NCBI RefSeq assembly: GCF_900104815.1 | Contig: NZ_FNTD01000003.1 | Span: 124,001 to 188,000, forward strand | DNA length: 64,000 bases | Source: Streptomyces misionensis | GTDB lineage: Bacteria; Actinomycetota; Actinomycetes; Streptomycetales; Streptomycetaceae | Direction: 5' to 3' | Made by a program: the position numbers and the translations under genes | Shown here: positions 1-8,201 of the stretch, piece after piece | Layout of the letters: the number at the start of each line of letters is the position of its first letter | How positions within the stretch are numbered: position 1 is the first letter of the stretch | The notes under the pieces: model-generated | The model's input: only the letters and a program-made list of their open reading frames with translations | Told to the model about the DNA's origin: nothing | The model's database searches: none

Positions 1-1915
1 TCGGGGTATGGCCGTCGATGTTGAACAGGTGGACGGTGCTGCCCTGCTTGCTCGCGAAGGTCTGCACACAGGCGTCTCCGCTGCTGACCGGGTTCAGGCC
101 GCCCGCGAGCGAGGGCATCCCACCGCTGTTGTAGGTGGAGTTGAACGCGAACTCGTCGCAGTTGGGCTGGTCTGTCGTGCTGTTGAGGGCGCTGGTGTCG
201 CCGTTGGCCGCTGCCCATCCGGTCGGGCAGATCACCGTCCGGTTGCCGCTGATGTCACTGTCGGCCAGGAAGTACAGCGGCTTGCCGTAGGCCAGGCTGC
301 CGGGGTGATTGGTCAGCTTGTGCTGGATCAGCCAGGCGTGTGCCGAGGCCTGCGGGTACTTCGCCGCGTTGAACGTGTAGGTCGGCACGTAGTTGTGAAA
401 CACGCAGCCGATCGTCGGCGCCTGACTGACGATCTTGGTGTTGTCGCACCGGATCTGGTCGGAAGCTCCGCCGTTCTCCAGGTCGCCGTTCGCGACGTCC
501 ATGAAGACGGCGGGGGACGACTCCACCGTCTGTGCCGGGAGCTTCGGGTTGCCCTGCAGCGCAACCGCGACACCGAGCTTCATCACCTCGGGGTTGGTAG
601 AGGACGGTCCGGTGAGCGTCGGTCCCCAGACGTAGGAGGCGTCCGAGGTAACCGTGTGGTGGTCGCCGGGAACCCATGAGGCCGCTCCCTGCCAGCCGCT
701 GACGCTCTGGACGTCGCAGTTGCCGGAGGGCTCGCAGTCGATGACGGGAGCGTCCAGTGTGAAGGCGGGGATGGTTGCCGGAACGTCCACGTTGGTGACG
801 CTGATCCGCTCAGTGATGTTCCCGGACTGCGGATCGAGCTTGCGCTCGTTGACCACCAGTGCCTTCACGGTGCCCACGGGGGCGTTGTTGATCATCGCTT
901 CCCACGACAGGGTGAACGACGAGCACTCCTCGAACCGCGTGGTCCATACCCCTGCCGGCGGGTTGGCTGGGTCACAGTTGCTGACCAAGGAGGATGTCGC
1001 CGCGGCCCTTTTCTGTGCGTCGGTTTCACGGGGCAGGGTGAAGTTACGGCCGTTGTAGGGCTCGGCCTTGCCGCACACCTTCACTCCGTCCGAGGAGGTG
1101 GTGCAGCGGGTCGGGAACAACCCGGGATCGGTGGAGCGATCGCGGTTCGGGGCGGCCGTGGCCGTCCACGGGGAGGCCGGTGCCAGCGTTTTCGTGTACG
1201 GCTGGGCGGACTGGTCCGGGTTCACCGCCGAGGCGTTGGGGTTGGGCAGCGTCAAGTCGACGGGCATCGTGACGCGGAATCGTGCCCACGGCGACCACGA
1301 GGTCTCGTACAGACCGCTTTCCTTGGCGTAGGCGGAGGTGTGGAAGACGTAGTCGACGTTCGGCTTCAGGTATCCGGCCCCCACGGTCACGGAGGCGAGC
1401 GATCCGGACGTGACGTAGCCGGATACCTCGACACCGTACTGGCCACTGCTGATTGGTACCTGGGTCTTGGCGTTCCCCGAGGAGTCGGCGGTCCAGACCT
1501 CGAAGGTGAGATCCATCGTGCCGCCGTCGGCGTTGGTCACGGTGTTGCTGAGCTTGACCCTCGGAGTGGTGACCTGCCAGACGCCGGAGGCGTCCTTCGT
1601 GCCCGGCCCAGCCGTGGGAGTCTTGCCGGACACGGGACGGGACGCTGTGGCGGTCAGGGGTGTCATCGCTGGCCCGGCGGCCGGCCGGGTCGACGGTGCG
1701 GCATTCGGATTCAGGTTGCGATTGAAGCCCCCACCACCGGCCGCAGTTGCGGTCGCCGTTCCAGATCCCAGTAACAGCAGCGCTGCGACGCCGATGGCCA
1801 ACCGGCGAAGGACGGGCTTACTTCTGGACGTACCAGGCAAGACGTTTCCCTGCTGACCCTGTTCCGCCCATCTGCCGATACAGACTTGGGCCTTTCTTAA
1901 GTTTTTCCAGGACAC
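1..1915 (-). CDS. Secreted NucA/NucB-like nuclease, partial (C-terminus off the left edge)
   Basis: An open frame runs from about 1915 to base 1 on the minus strand and leaves the window. A Sec signal peptide is visible: basic n-region SRSKPVLRR, hydrophobic core LAIGVAALLLLG, then small residues. A long middle part rich in W, N and T looks like an extracellular beta-rich domain. Near the left edge the motif NCDEFAFNSTYNSGG is followed by a paired-cysteine region; this resembles the DNase_NucA_NucB signature (CDE-[FY]-x-F-x-ST). I infer a secreted DNA-degrading enzyme. Start choice: GTG at 1915 has AGAGGA eight bases upstream; TTG at 1840 gives a more usual signal-peptide length. The true C-terminus and any further catalytic residues are not visible. 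Confidence 0.66.
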   Translation of the reverse strand, partial: MSWKNLRKAQVCIGRWAEQGQQGNVLPGTSRSKPVLRRLAIGVAALLLLGSGTATATAAGGGGFNRNLNPNAAPSTRPAAGPAMTPLTATASRPVSGKTPTAGPGTKDASGVWQVTTPRVKLSNTVTNADGGTMDLTFEVWTADSSGNAKTQVPISSGQYGVEVSGYVTSGSLASVTVGAGYLKPNVDYVFHTSAYAKESGLYETSWSPWARFRVTMPVDLTLPNPNASAVNPDQSAQPYTKTLAPASPWTATAAPNRDRSTDPGLFPTRCTTSSDGVKVCGKAEPYNGRNFTLPRETDAQKRAAATSSLVSNCDPANPPAGVWTTRFEECSSFTLSWEAMINNAPVGTVKALVVNERKLDPQSGNITERISVTNVDVPATIPAFTLDAPVIDCEPSGNCDVQSVSGWQGAASWVPGDHHTVTSDASYVWGPTLTGPSSTNPEVMKLGVAVALQGNPKLPAQTVESSPAVFMDVANGDLENGGASDQIRCDNTKIVSQAPTIGCVFHNYVPTYTFNAAKYPQASAHAWLIQHKLTNHPGSLAYGKPLYFLADSDISGNRTVICPTGWAAANGDTSALNSTTDQPNCDEFAFNSTYNSGGMPSLAGGLNPVSSGDACVQTFASKQGSTVHLFNIDGHTP

Positions 1916-2236
1916 GGGTGTGGTCCTCTCACGCCGGTGACTTCACCAGCAATGACTCTTGGATGGCTGCGACATGCGTTCGACGTCGCCGCCCCTTCCT
2001 ATGCGATCGGCACATGACGTGCCACCAGGTGAAGGGTGAGGAAGTGGATAACGGGGACCATGTCGACTGTGATCATCTCCATGGTTTGACCATGGTTGTA
2101 CTTCAGTCTGTGAAGCTTCCGTGGAGTCCCACTGGTGGGGACACCAACGGGACTTGATTCCTGATCTTGGACACCCGGCGATGCGGGGGGTGTGCCGGAG
2201 GTTGCGGCGAGCGAGCAGGCACCGGGCAGTTTCCCC
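1916..2236. other. Non-coding gap with one small palindrome
   Basis: No convincing gene is seen here. An inverted repeat CCATGGT-TTG-ACCATGG lies at 2079-2095 (7-bp arms). It could be an operator or a relic; nothing links it to a neighbour. Confidence 0.4.
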
Positions 2237-2426
2237 TCAGAGGCGGGGTGTTCGGCTCGACATCTCGGAGGGGCTGCCGCCAAGGGTGCGCCAGCAACCG
2301 CGCAGGCTCAGCCGTCCGAGGAACGCCACGGCAGTGATCGCCTCCGCCGCCGGGACGTCCTCCCAGCTCGCCCAGGCCGCGGAGACCGGCACCAGGTCGC
2401 CGGACACCTCTTCTGACCGGCACCAA
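2237..2426 (-). pseudogene. Remnant reading frame of unknown origin
   Basis: A protein-like stretch (VSAAWASWEDVPAAEAITAV and following residues) ends with a stop at 2237. It directly follows the decayed DUF721 gene in transcription order but in another frame. It has no start of its own and is probably the tail of a lost gene. I do not recognise the family. Confidence 0.35.
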
Positions 2427-3172
2427 TGCTTAGCAGCAGCACCCGTCGGCCACCACATCCGCCGATCTCGGCGCCTCGATCGAGGTCGGCGCCTCGTCCG
2501 CGACGACGTCCAGTTCGGGGAACGCGCGGCGGCCCAGTTCCCGCATGGCGGCGGTCTGCCACTCCACCGCTTCGGCGATCGAGGGGTCCATCCTTGACAG
2601 CCAGACAGGCCTGGCGGTGCGCCTCGATGGCACGGCGGTAGCCGTCCGTCAGGGTCCGTCGTTTCACCGGCGCGGCGGGCACGGTCGGCCGAGCCGGGTC
2701 GGCGGCCGCCGTGGCGGGCCCGGCCTTCACGGGTGCGGGCGCCAGGACGTGCAGCGTGCGGACGCTCGCGCCACGCACCCTCCCGTTGGCAGCCGCGACG
2801 GGCTTCGCCGCGCTCCAGCGCAGCTTCGTGCCGTACGCGGGCGCCGTCGGTGGCGACGTCCAGGCGGCCGGTGCCCGCGTCGACCGCCACGGCATGGACG
2901 TGCCCGGCGAGTTCCGGCGCGGCCGCGTGGAGGATGTCGGCGAACTGCGCGAGGACGCTCCCGCCGGCGGCCGGGGCAACCGTGCCACGCTCGGCTATCA
3001 TCATGCTGATCGCGCTGCCGAGCCCAAGCGGCTCGCGGCCGTCGCGGCGTACGACCGCGCCGGTGCGCCGCTTCGGCTTCTTCTTCCGGGCGGCCCCGTT
3101 CTTCCGTGCCGCTTCCCGGGCCGCGACCAGGGCCTGGCGCGCGAGGTCGACTCCGCTCGGCTCGGTGCTCAC
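2426..3172 (-). pseudogene. DUF721 (DciA-like) protein, frameshifted copy 1
   Basis: The gene starts with GTG at 3172 and reads STEPSGVDLARQALVAAREA, a basic linker, then REPLGLGSAISMMIAERG and AAGGSVLAQFADI, which match the DUF721/DciA pattern and the second copy at 17862-18720. Just after VATDG the homology jumps to another frame (APAYGTKLRWSAAKP). It jumps again before DPSIAEAVEWQTAAMRELG, so at least two frameshifts break the gene. DciA proteins load or recruit the DnaB helicase; here the protein is probably not made intact. The start overlaps the stop of the upstream remnant (GTGA), as in an operon. Confidence 0.66.
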
Positions 3173-3312
3173 GCGATCACCGCCCCGGCCGCCTCGCAGT
3201 CCAGCGGGCGCGCGGCGAGCTCCGGCAGCCGGTCCGTCCACGGCGCGGGCACGGCCGCCTCACTCCGGACCGTCACCCGCTCGCGCAGCTGCTCCAGGCG
3301 CACGGCCAGCAG
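3169..3312 (-). pseudogene. 3' remnant of a gene cut off at the CRISPR array edge
   Basis: A minus-strand frame reads EYLLAVRLEQLRERVTVRSE ... DCEAAGAVIA and stops at 3169, overlapping the DUF721 start. Its upstream part is lost where degenerate CRISPR repeats begin (3313). The tight overlap suggests it once preceded DUF721 in an operon. The family is not recognised. Confidence 0.45.
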
Positions 3313-3948
3313 GTACTCCGCGGGCGCGGGACGACCTTCGGGTCGTGCAGCCTACTCACGTGAGTAGGGAGCTACCCCCGCGGGCGCGGGAACGACCGGG
3401 CTGCGACCAGTACGTGCAGGCGATGCAGGGAGCTACTACCCCCGCGGGCGCGGGGACGACGCGGAGCGTGCGGGAGGCTTCGCGGCCCTGGAGGAGCTAC
3501 CCCCGCGGGCGCGGGGACGACGAGGTCAGCGTGATCGTGATCGACTGCTCGAAGGAGCTACCCCCGCCGGCGCGGGGACGACTCTTCCCGTGTGCAGGCT
3601 GCGGTGCGTCCTCTAGAGCTACCCCCGCCGGCGCGGGGACGACCTGACATGCGGTGTCGACGGCGCCGACTGTCCGGAGCTACCCCCGCCGGCGCGGGGA
3701 CGACGACGATCCAGGTGGCGCCGGATCCGACTGTCGGGAGCTACCCCCGCCGGCGCGGGGACGACCGGAGGGCCGGTTTCGTCCGCCGACCGTCCGGAGA
3801 GCTACCCCCGCCGGCGCGGGGACGACTTGCAGTAGGTGGGTCGGTCTCAGGCCCTCGGCGAGCTACCCCCGCCGGCGCGGGGACGACCACTCGCGCTTCC
3901 CGTTGGAGCGTTGGATCAGGGAGCTACCCCCGCCGGCGCGGGGACGAC
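3313..3948 (-). CRISPR. CRISPR array 1: ten repeats, nine spacers, type I-E-like
   Basis: Repeats of 28-29 bp lie at 3369-3396, 3430-3460 (3-bp insertion), 3494-3521, 3555-3582, 3616-3643, 3677-3704, 3738-3765, 3799-3826, 3860-3887 and 3921-3948, separated by 33-bp spacers, so the period is 61 bp. A degenerate repeat lies at 3313-3335. On the plus strand a repeat starts GAGCTACCCCCGC and ends GCGGGGACGAC. Read on the minus strand it matches the E. coli type I-E layout: GTCGTCCCCGC stem, then GGGGGTAGCTC as the crRNA 5' handle side. Decay at the low-coordinate end and a conserved leader at the high end both indicate minus-strand transcription. No cas gene lies in the window. Confidence 0.93.
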
Positions 3949-4060
3949 GCTTCGTGACCTGCGATGACGTCAGGCGGTCAAGCCATTTTGCTTTACTTCG
4001 TTCGCGGACCACCAGGGCTTTTCGCTGGGAGAGTTGCGCCACATCGGATTCCTCCGTGGG
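3949..4060 (-). promoter_or_regulatory. CRISPR array 1 leader
   Basis: The sequence right of the last repeat (CTTCGTGACCTGCG..., GGTCAAG.CATT.TGCTTTAC.TCG, GCGGACC..CAGGGCT) is clearly homologous to the flank of array 2 at 17684. It sits at the non-degenerate end, where new spacers are added. On the transcribed strand it holds TTGACC preceded by an A-rich stretch, a possible -35 element. No clear -10 box is visible. Confidence 0.72.
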
Positions 4061-4559
4061 TCCGAGGATGACTGCAAGCAAGTCCCTGAGCACTACCGGC
4101 TCAGGGAACTACCTCGGCAGGCGTGGGACATGAGCTGACTGACGACGTGCGCATGGTGAAGCTGCCCGCAGAGCACGAGGGTGAGGCGGTCGAGTGGCGA
4201 CCGTAAACGGACGCCGGTCATCCTGCGCTCGGGGGCCGGGAACCTCAACAGCTTCCCGTCGTGCACCGACCCGGGGCGGCGTGCTGGCCTTCGGGCTCGA
4301 GGGGCCCGCCGGCCGAGGACGCGGTTCAACGCGCACCGCTGCTCTGCCTGGCAGGAGATACGCGTCTACCACCGCCGCTATGACCACGGGCGGCGCAAAC
4401 TGGTCGAGATCGTTACAACCCCGCTCCGCACTGCCCCATGGTCGTAGCGCGACAGCCTCGTTCCCGTGATGGAGGAGCGTGTCCGAGGCCGTCTGGCTAA
4501 CAGGCCGGGCACGGCCCGGCTACCTTGCTGTCCACTGAGTCAGAGGAGGCGAGACGCGG
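4061..4559. other. Gap with decayed coding fragments
   Basis: There is no intact gene. A fragment around 4140-4196 reads DDVRMVKLPAEHEGEAVEWR and then stops. A second at about 4310-4420 reads FNAHRCSAWQEIRVYHRRYD and continues HGRRKLVEIV. Both look like real coding DNA without usable starts. A CRISPR-repeat-like sequence (GGGAACTACC...GGCGTGGGACATG) lies at about 4104-4131. Confidence 0.4.
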
Positions 4560-4967
4560 ATGACCGAGCAGCATGGTCCGTTCGCGCGTGACGGTCGCCC
4601 AGTGTGCGGCGTGTGCCCGTCCCTGCGGCTGCCAGGGGGCCACTTCGACGTCGTCGAGCGCCCTTCCCGGGACTGCCCGTTCGATCCGGCTACAGGCCAT
4701 CGGTTCACCGCGGCCGACGTGCCGGTATGCGTGCACCCCGACCGGGTTGGGCTGCCGGCCGCTCCGTACGCCACACACGGTCTCCCCCTGCCGTGGGAGA
4801 CCCCGCCGCCCGTAGAGGCCGGCGAGGTCCCCGCGTGGGTGCGCGCGGCGCTGGACGCGGCGCCGCCGGAAGCCTGCGCCGACTTGATCCGGCAGGCGAC
4901 CGAGATCCTGCTCGCCTCGGACCCCGGCACAGACGTCACCGCGGTTCTGCGCGCCGCGCTCAGCTAG
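4560..4967 (+). CDS. Hypothetical protein, 135 aa
   Basis: ATG at 4560 follows GGAGGCGAGACGCG. The N-terminal half holds CGVC, a later CPF and a VCVHP element, so a metal-binding site is possible. The C-terminal half is alpha-helical and acidic (VPAWVRAALDAAPPEACADLI). The family is not recognised. Its stop overlaps the stop of the convergent neighbour by four bases (CTAG), leaving no room for a terminator between them. Confidence 0.6.
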   Translation: MTEQHGPFARDGRPVCGVCPSLRLPGGHFDVVERPSRDCPFDPATGHRFTAADVPVCVHPDRVGLPAAPYATHGLPLPWETPPPVEAGEVPAWVRAALDAAPPEACADLIRQATEILLASDPGTDVTAVLRAALS

Positions 4968-5542
4968 GCCGCGGCTCCGGCGAAGGTGATGCTGTGCTCC
5001 CGGCCGGAGCGGCCCATGCCGATGCTGGCATACAGGCCGGCGAGCACGTCGCGGCGCCGGACGACTTCCTCGTGGTCGAGCCAGTACCGCACCGGCGGCT
5101 CGCCCCACGCCGCGCGGTAGCAGTCGTGGGCGTACCCGCCGACGCGGAAGTCGGTGTGCTCCTGGTCGGTCTGGTGGATGATGACGGCCCCGACACGGGC
5201 CGCGATCCGGGTGAGCAGCTGCGCCTGGGCGAGCATCGCGTGCGTCATCTCATCGACCGGGACGGCGATCGCGATCTCCGCCGCCTGGTCGTCGTTGGTC
5301 GCGTCGTACACCGCGGCCTTCAGCGCGAGGGCGCGCAGGCCCTCCTCGAACAGCGGCTTGGCGTCCGCCTCAAGGCTCCAGCGCTCCACGACCGGGAACC
5401 CCGTGAAGCACTGCCAGTCCTCGCTGTACTCCAGGCTCGCGGCCCGGAACGCGGCGAACTCGCGGTCGGTCTTGATGTCGTTCAGGATGCGCTGCGCGGC
5501 GTCGGCGACGGCCTCCACGGCGGGCATCTTGACCTGCGACAT
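4964..5542 (-). CDS. Hypothetical protein, 192 aa
   Basis: ATG at 5542 is preceded by AAGGAGAGGAAGCCGT, a good ribosome-binding site. The protein begins SQVKMPAVEAVADAAQRILN and is mixed helix/strand, with several His and Trp residues near the C-terminus (YAHDCYRAAWGEPPVRYWLD). There is no signal peptide or membrane segment. It converges on the 4560 gene and shares its stop tetranucleotide. Function unknown. Confidence 0.62.
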   Translation of the reverse strand: MSQVKMPAVEAVADAAQRILNDIKTDREFAAFRAASLEYSEDWQCFTGFPVVERWSLEADAKPLFEEGLRALALKAAVYDATNDDQAAEIAIAVPVDEMTHAMLAQAQLLTRIAARVGAVIIHQTDQEHTDFRVGGYAHDCYRAAWGEPPVRYWLDHEEVVRRRDVLAGLYASIGMGRSGREHSITFAGAAA

Positions 5543-5691
5543 ACGGCTTCCTCTCCTTGACGGGAATGGTGCCTGGTACCCGCCCGACGGCCGAACCGGT
5601 GACATCCCGGCCGCCGGGCAGGGGTCTATGGGGGAGCTACTCGCGCGCGGCGGCCTCGTGGCCCCGGCCCGCTCGTCTCGGGGTGCGGGCC

Positions 5692-5800
5692 GTCCGGGTC
5701 GGACCCGGACGGGCTGGTCGGCCAGCCCGTCCGGGAGCTTGGCCCGCTCCGGGCCGGGCCCAAAACAGCGGCCCGTAACTGCCATCCGGCCCGGAGCGGG
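5692..5800 (-). terminator. Cluster of three perfect hairpins
   Basis: Three inverted repeats follow each other: GTCCGGGT-cgg-ACCCGGAC (5692-5710), CGGACGGGCTGG-tcgg-CCAGCCCGTCCG (5706-5733), and 15-bp arms CCCGCTCCGGGCCGG / CCGGCCCGGAGCGGG (5743-5757 and 5786-5800). They lie downstream of the minus-strand gene ending at 5811, so transcription termination is the simplest role. The first two share bases and could be alternative structures. Confidence 0.55.
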
Positions 5801-5810
5801 GGTTCATGGG

Positions 5811-6155
5811 TCAGGCCGCAGCGGTGTACTCGTACAGCGCCAGCAGCGACCGGACGAGCACGGCCAAGTCGAAGACCGACTCGTCCGGCAGCGCGCCGCG
5901 TATCGGGGTGGCCAGGGCGGCGAGGGCCTCGGCGAGGACGTGCTGGGCGGCGCTCCGGTTGAACCTGCCGGCCATGCCCGGCAGCCGTGCCTCGATGACG
6001 GGCACGAGGAGCTGCAACTGGCCGCGCAGCATGCCGGCGAGGTGCGCCCGCTGCTCGTCACCGATCGTCCCCGGGGCCCCCAGGACCGCGGTGTACGTAC
6101 GCCGGACCTGGTCGGCGTCGACGGCCGGTGTGACGGGTGCCCCGAGGGCGGTCAT
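5811..6155 (-). CDS. Small helical protein, DUF6415-like
   Basis: ATG at 6155 overlaps the stop of the upstream gene (ATGA), so the two are translationally coupled. The 114-residue helical protein contains LAGMLRGQLQLLVPVIEARL, similar to the LRGHxxLLxPEVE pattern of the small Streptomyces DUF6415 family. It has no catalytic motif. The hairpin cluster at 5692-5800 follows it. Confidence 0.6.
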   Translation of the reverse strand: MTALGAPVTPAVDADQVRRTYTAVLGAPGTIGDEQRAHLAGMLRGQLQLLVPVIEARLPGMAGRFNRSAAQHVLAEALAALATPIRGALPDESVFDLAVLVRSLLALYEYTAAA

Positions 6156-6781
6156 CGGCGTACCGCCTCTCGGGGCACCCGTGTCTGGGTGTGCGTGTCG
6201 ACCACCGCCACGTCGAGGAGGGTCGCCGCGGTCTGGGCGCCGAGCATCCACCGCAGCCTCGCGTCACCGTTGAAGAGCGTCTGGGGCTTCCCGGCCGGTA
6301 CCGGCCGCGGGCCCGGCTCGTACAGCTGCCCGTACACCCCGTCGGTGAGCACCTGGCCGACGCGCAGCGACACGAACTTCCCGCGGTTCGGCGTGCACTG
6401 GATCATCGCCACCGGCTGGCACGTCTCGCACGTCGGCGGATGCGTCGTCACCTCGCGCTCGGGCCACCCGGGGTCACCGCGGTGCTCCTCGACCAGCCAC
6501 GGCCAGCCGAGGACGTTGCGGGTGACCGGGCTCCAGCACACCTGACACCGCATGAGCAGCATGCACTCCCGCTGCCGCGGCCCGTGGACGACACCGAGGC
6601 GCGGTTCCCCCTCCCCAGGTCTCGACCGCCACGGTTTCCACAGCAGTCCGGCCGCGCGCCGCTGCCCCTGCAAGGCGAGCGCACCGGACACGGCGAGCAC
6701 GCGCGGGAGGCGGACCTCCTCGGCGCTCCACGCGGCGATGTAGGGGACGGGGCGGCCTTTGTGCATACGGAGTGCGGACAT
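6152..6781 (-). CDS. Hypothetical protein with two CxxC pairs, 209 aa
   Basis: ATG at 6781 is preceded by GAGAGA. The protein has MRCQVCW near residue 80 and CETC near residue 115, suggesting a zinc ribbon, and an aromatic/glycine-rich C-terminal half (GVYGQLYEPGPRPVPAGKPQ). It is the first gene of a two-gene unit with the DUF6415-like gene (4-bp overlap). Similar zinc-binding accessory proteins are common in Streptomyces mobile elements; I cannot assign a function. Confidence 0.6.
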   Translation of the reverse strand: MSALRMHKGRPVPYIAAWSAEEVRLPRVLAVSGALALQGQRRAAGLLWKPWRSRPGEGEPRLGVVHGPRQRECMLLMRCQVCWSPVTRNVLGWPWLVEEHRGDPGWPEREVTTHPPTCETCQPVAMIQCTPNRGKFVSLRVGQVLTDGVYGQLYEPGPRPVPAGKPQTLFNGDARLRWMLGAQTAATLLDVAVVDTHTQTRVPREAVRR

Positions 6782-6858
6782 GTCTCTCTCGCGGTGACAA
6801 GGCGGAAAAGGGAGGCGTCGGCCGCGCGCGACGGGGGACACACGCGGCCGACGCCCGT

Positions 6859-7458
6859 TCAGGGGGTGCTCGGCGCCTGGTCCAGTTGCTCGGCACAGGC
6901 GTGCAGTACCGCGCGCAGGCGCTCGGGGTCGGCGAGCCGACGGCCGTGGTCCGGGGGGATGAGCCAGAACGGGCCGGGCGGCGTGGTGCGGTCCAGGCGC
7001 GGCACCCCGATGTGGTTGATGTACGTCCGGGCGCTGCCCAGGCACTCCACCCCGGCTGGGCTGTCGCGGTGCGGCCAGCGCCGGTCGGTACCCGGTGGCA
7101 CCAGGATGTAGAAGTGCGGGCGGTAGTAGGCGCTGAACGCCGCCGCGGACAGCTGGAGTTCCGCGAGGCGATGACGCAGCAGCTCCGGGGTGGTGTCGCG
7201 GTCGAAGCCCGGATCGAGGACGGTGTACGGGGCCCGGACGGCGTCCCAGGTGATGCCCGCGGTCAGCAGGGCCACACCTTGCATCGCCCACTCTCCGGCG
7301 GTCAGCGCCGGGGACGCCGCGGCCTCGTACAGCCACCGCTCCGCCGCCGCGCGCCGTTCCCGGTCCGCTCCGTGCGGTGCGTGCTGGGGGGTTCCTAAAG
7401 CCGTCATGCCCATGAACCATCCGTCACTGAGTGTGTCGAGGTGATGACCAGAGAACAC
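6859..7458 (-). CDS. Hypothetical protein, about 199 aa
   Basis: A helical N-terminal half (ALTAGEWAMQGVALLTAGITWD) is followed by a strand-rich part containing YRPHFYILVPPGTDRRW, VECLGSARTYINHIGVPRLD and PGPFWLIPPD. The layout loosely recalls small proteins with a prim-pol-like fold found in actinomycetes, but no catalytic DxD can be assigned, so this is only a suggestion. The start is uncertain: GTG at 7458, or ATG at 7413 or 7407. It lies between the TetR gene and the DUF6415-like pair, all on the same strand. Confidence 0.55.
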   Translation of the reverse strand: MFSGHHLDTLSDGWFMGMTALGTPQHAPHGADRERRAAAERWLYEAAASPALTAGEWAMQGVALLTAGITWDAVRAPYTVLDPGFDRDTTPELLRHRLAELQLSAAAFSAYYRPHFYILVPPGTDRRWPHRDSPAGVECLGSARTYINHIGVPRLDRTTPPGPFWLIPPDHGRRLADPERLRAVLHACAEQLDQAPSTP

Positions 7459-7494
7459 CTTGGTCTGGCGGTGCGGAAGGAACTTCTGGCGAAC

Positions 7495-8139
7495 TTAGCC
7501 GTCGGCCGGGGCGGCTGCGCGGATCAGCTGGCGGAGGGCTCCGTAGTAGACGTCGTGGTCGACCACGGCGGGCAGGACCGTGCTGAGGTGCTCGGTCAGC
7601 ACGGGGAATTCCTCCGGGTCGAGCGCGGCCAGCGCGCGCCGGGTGGCGGCCTGCGCGGACTTGGGGTCGCGGTGGTCCACGAAGGAGGCGCTGCCCAGGG
7701 TGAGCAGGTACAGCCGCCGGTAGGCGGTGATCGCCTCGACCGGGGTCATGCCCGCGGCGAGGGAGTCGGCGAGCTGGGGTTCCACCAGCCGCTTCAGCAG
7801 GTTCTGGCCGAGCCAGGGGCGGTCGCCGCGCAGCGCGACCAGCCCTGGATGGGCCGTCAGCAGCTTGTAGAGGGCGGTGAACCGCGCCTCGGTGGCCACG
7901 GCCCAGTCTGTACCGGGAGGGATCTCCGGCAGCTGGGCGGCGAGGTGGTCCGTCACCAGGTCGAGCAGTCCGGCCAGGTCGGTGCAGCGGCGCTGCAACG
8001 AGGCCACCCCGATCCCCAGGGACGCGGCCAGCGCCCGGAGACTGAGTGCCTGGTGCCCCTCCCGATCGACGATCAACAGCGCTTCTTCCGCGATGCGTTC
8101 AGGCGTCGCGCGGTCCAGGTATGCGGATTGCCGTGGCAT
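7495..8139 (-). CDS. TetR-family transcriptional regulator
   Basis: ATG at 8139 gives 214 residues. The N-terminal helix-turn-helix reads IAEEALLIVDREGHQALSLR, ALAASLGIGVASLQRRCTDL, a TetR pattern. The rest is the helical ligand-binding domain. It is divergent from the oxygenase gene at 8202 with only 62 bp between the starts, so the shared gap (containing GTACGGTACGCCGTACCG) is the likely operator. I infer that it controls the 8202-11874 operon. Confidence 0.85.
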   Translation of the reverse strand: MPRQSAYLDRATPERIAEEALLIVDREGHQALSLRALAASLGIGVASLQRRCTDLAGLLDLVTDHLAAQLPEIPPGTDWAVATEARFTALYKLLTAHPGLVALRGDRPWLGQNLLKRLVEPQLADSLAAGMTPVEAITAYRRLYLLTLGSASFVDHRDPKSAQAATRRALAALDPEEFPVLTEHLSTVLPAVVDHDVYYGALRQLIRAAAPADG

Positions 8140-8201
8140 GCGAGTCAGCGTACGGTACGCCGTACCGCAACGGTAGGTTCGTGCATCCTCACGGAGGCGA
8201 C
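8140..8201. promoter_or_regulatory. Divergent promoter/operator of the TetR-oxygenase pair
   Basis: The 62-bp gap contains CGTACGGTACGCCGTACCGC. This holds interleaved inverted repeats (CGGTAC/GTACCG, 8151-8169) in the position expected for a TetR operator covering both promoters. Confidence 0.55.

Noticed and set aside
3160..3360. Plus-strand gene running into CRISPR array 1
   Set aside because: The frame becomes a translation of the repeats (Y-P-R-G-R-G-D-D) and its upstream part is antisense to the DUF721 coding sequence.
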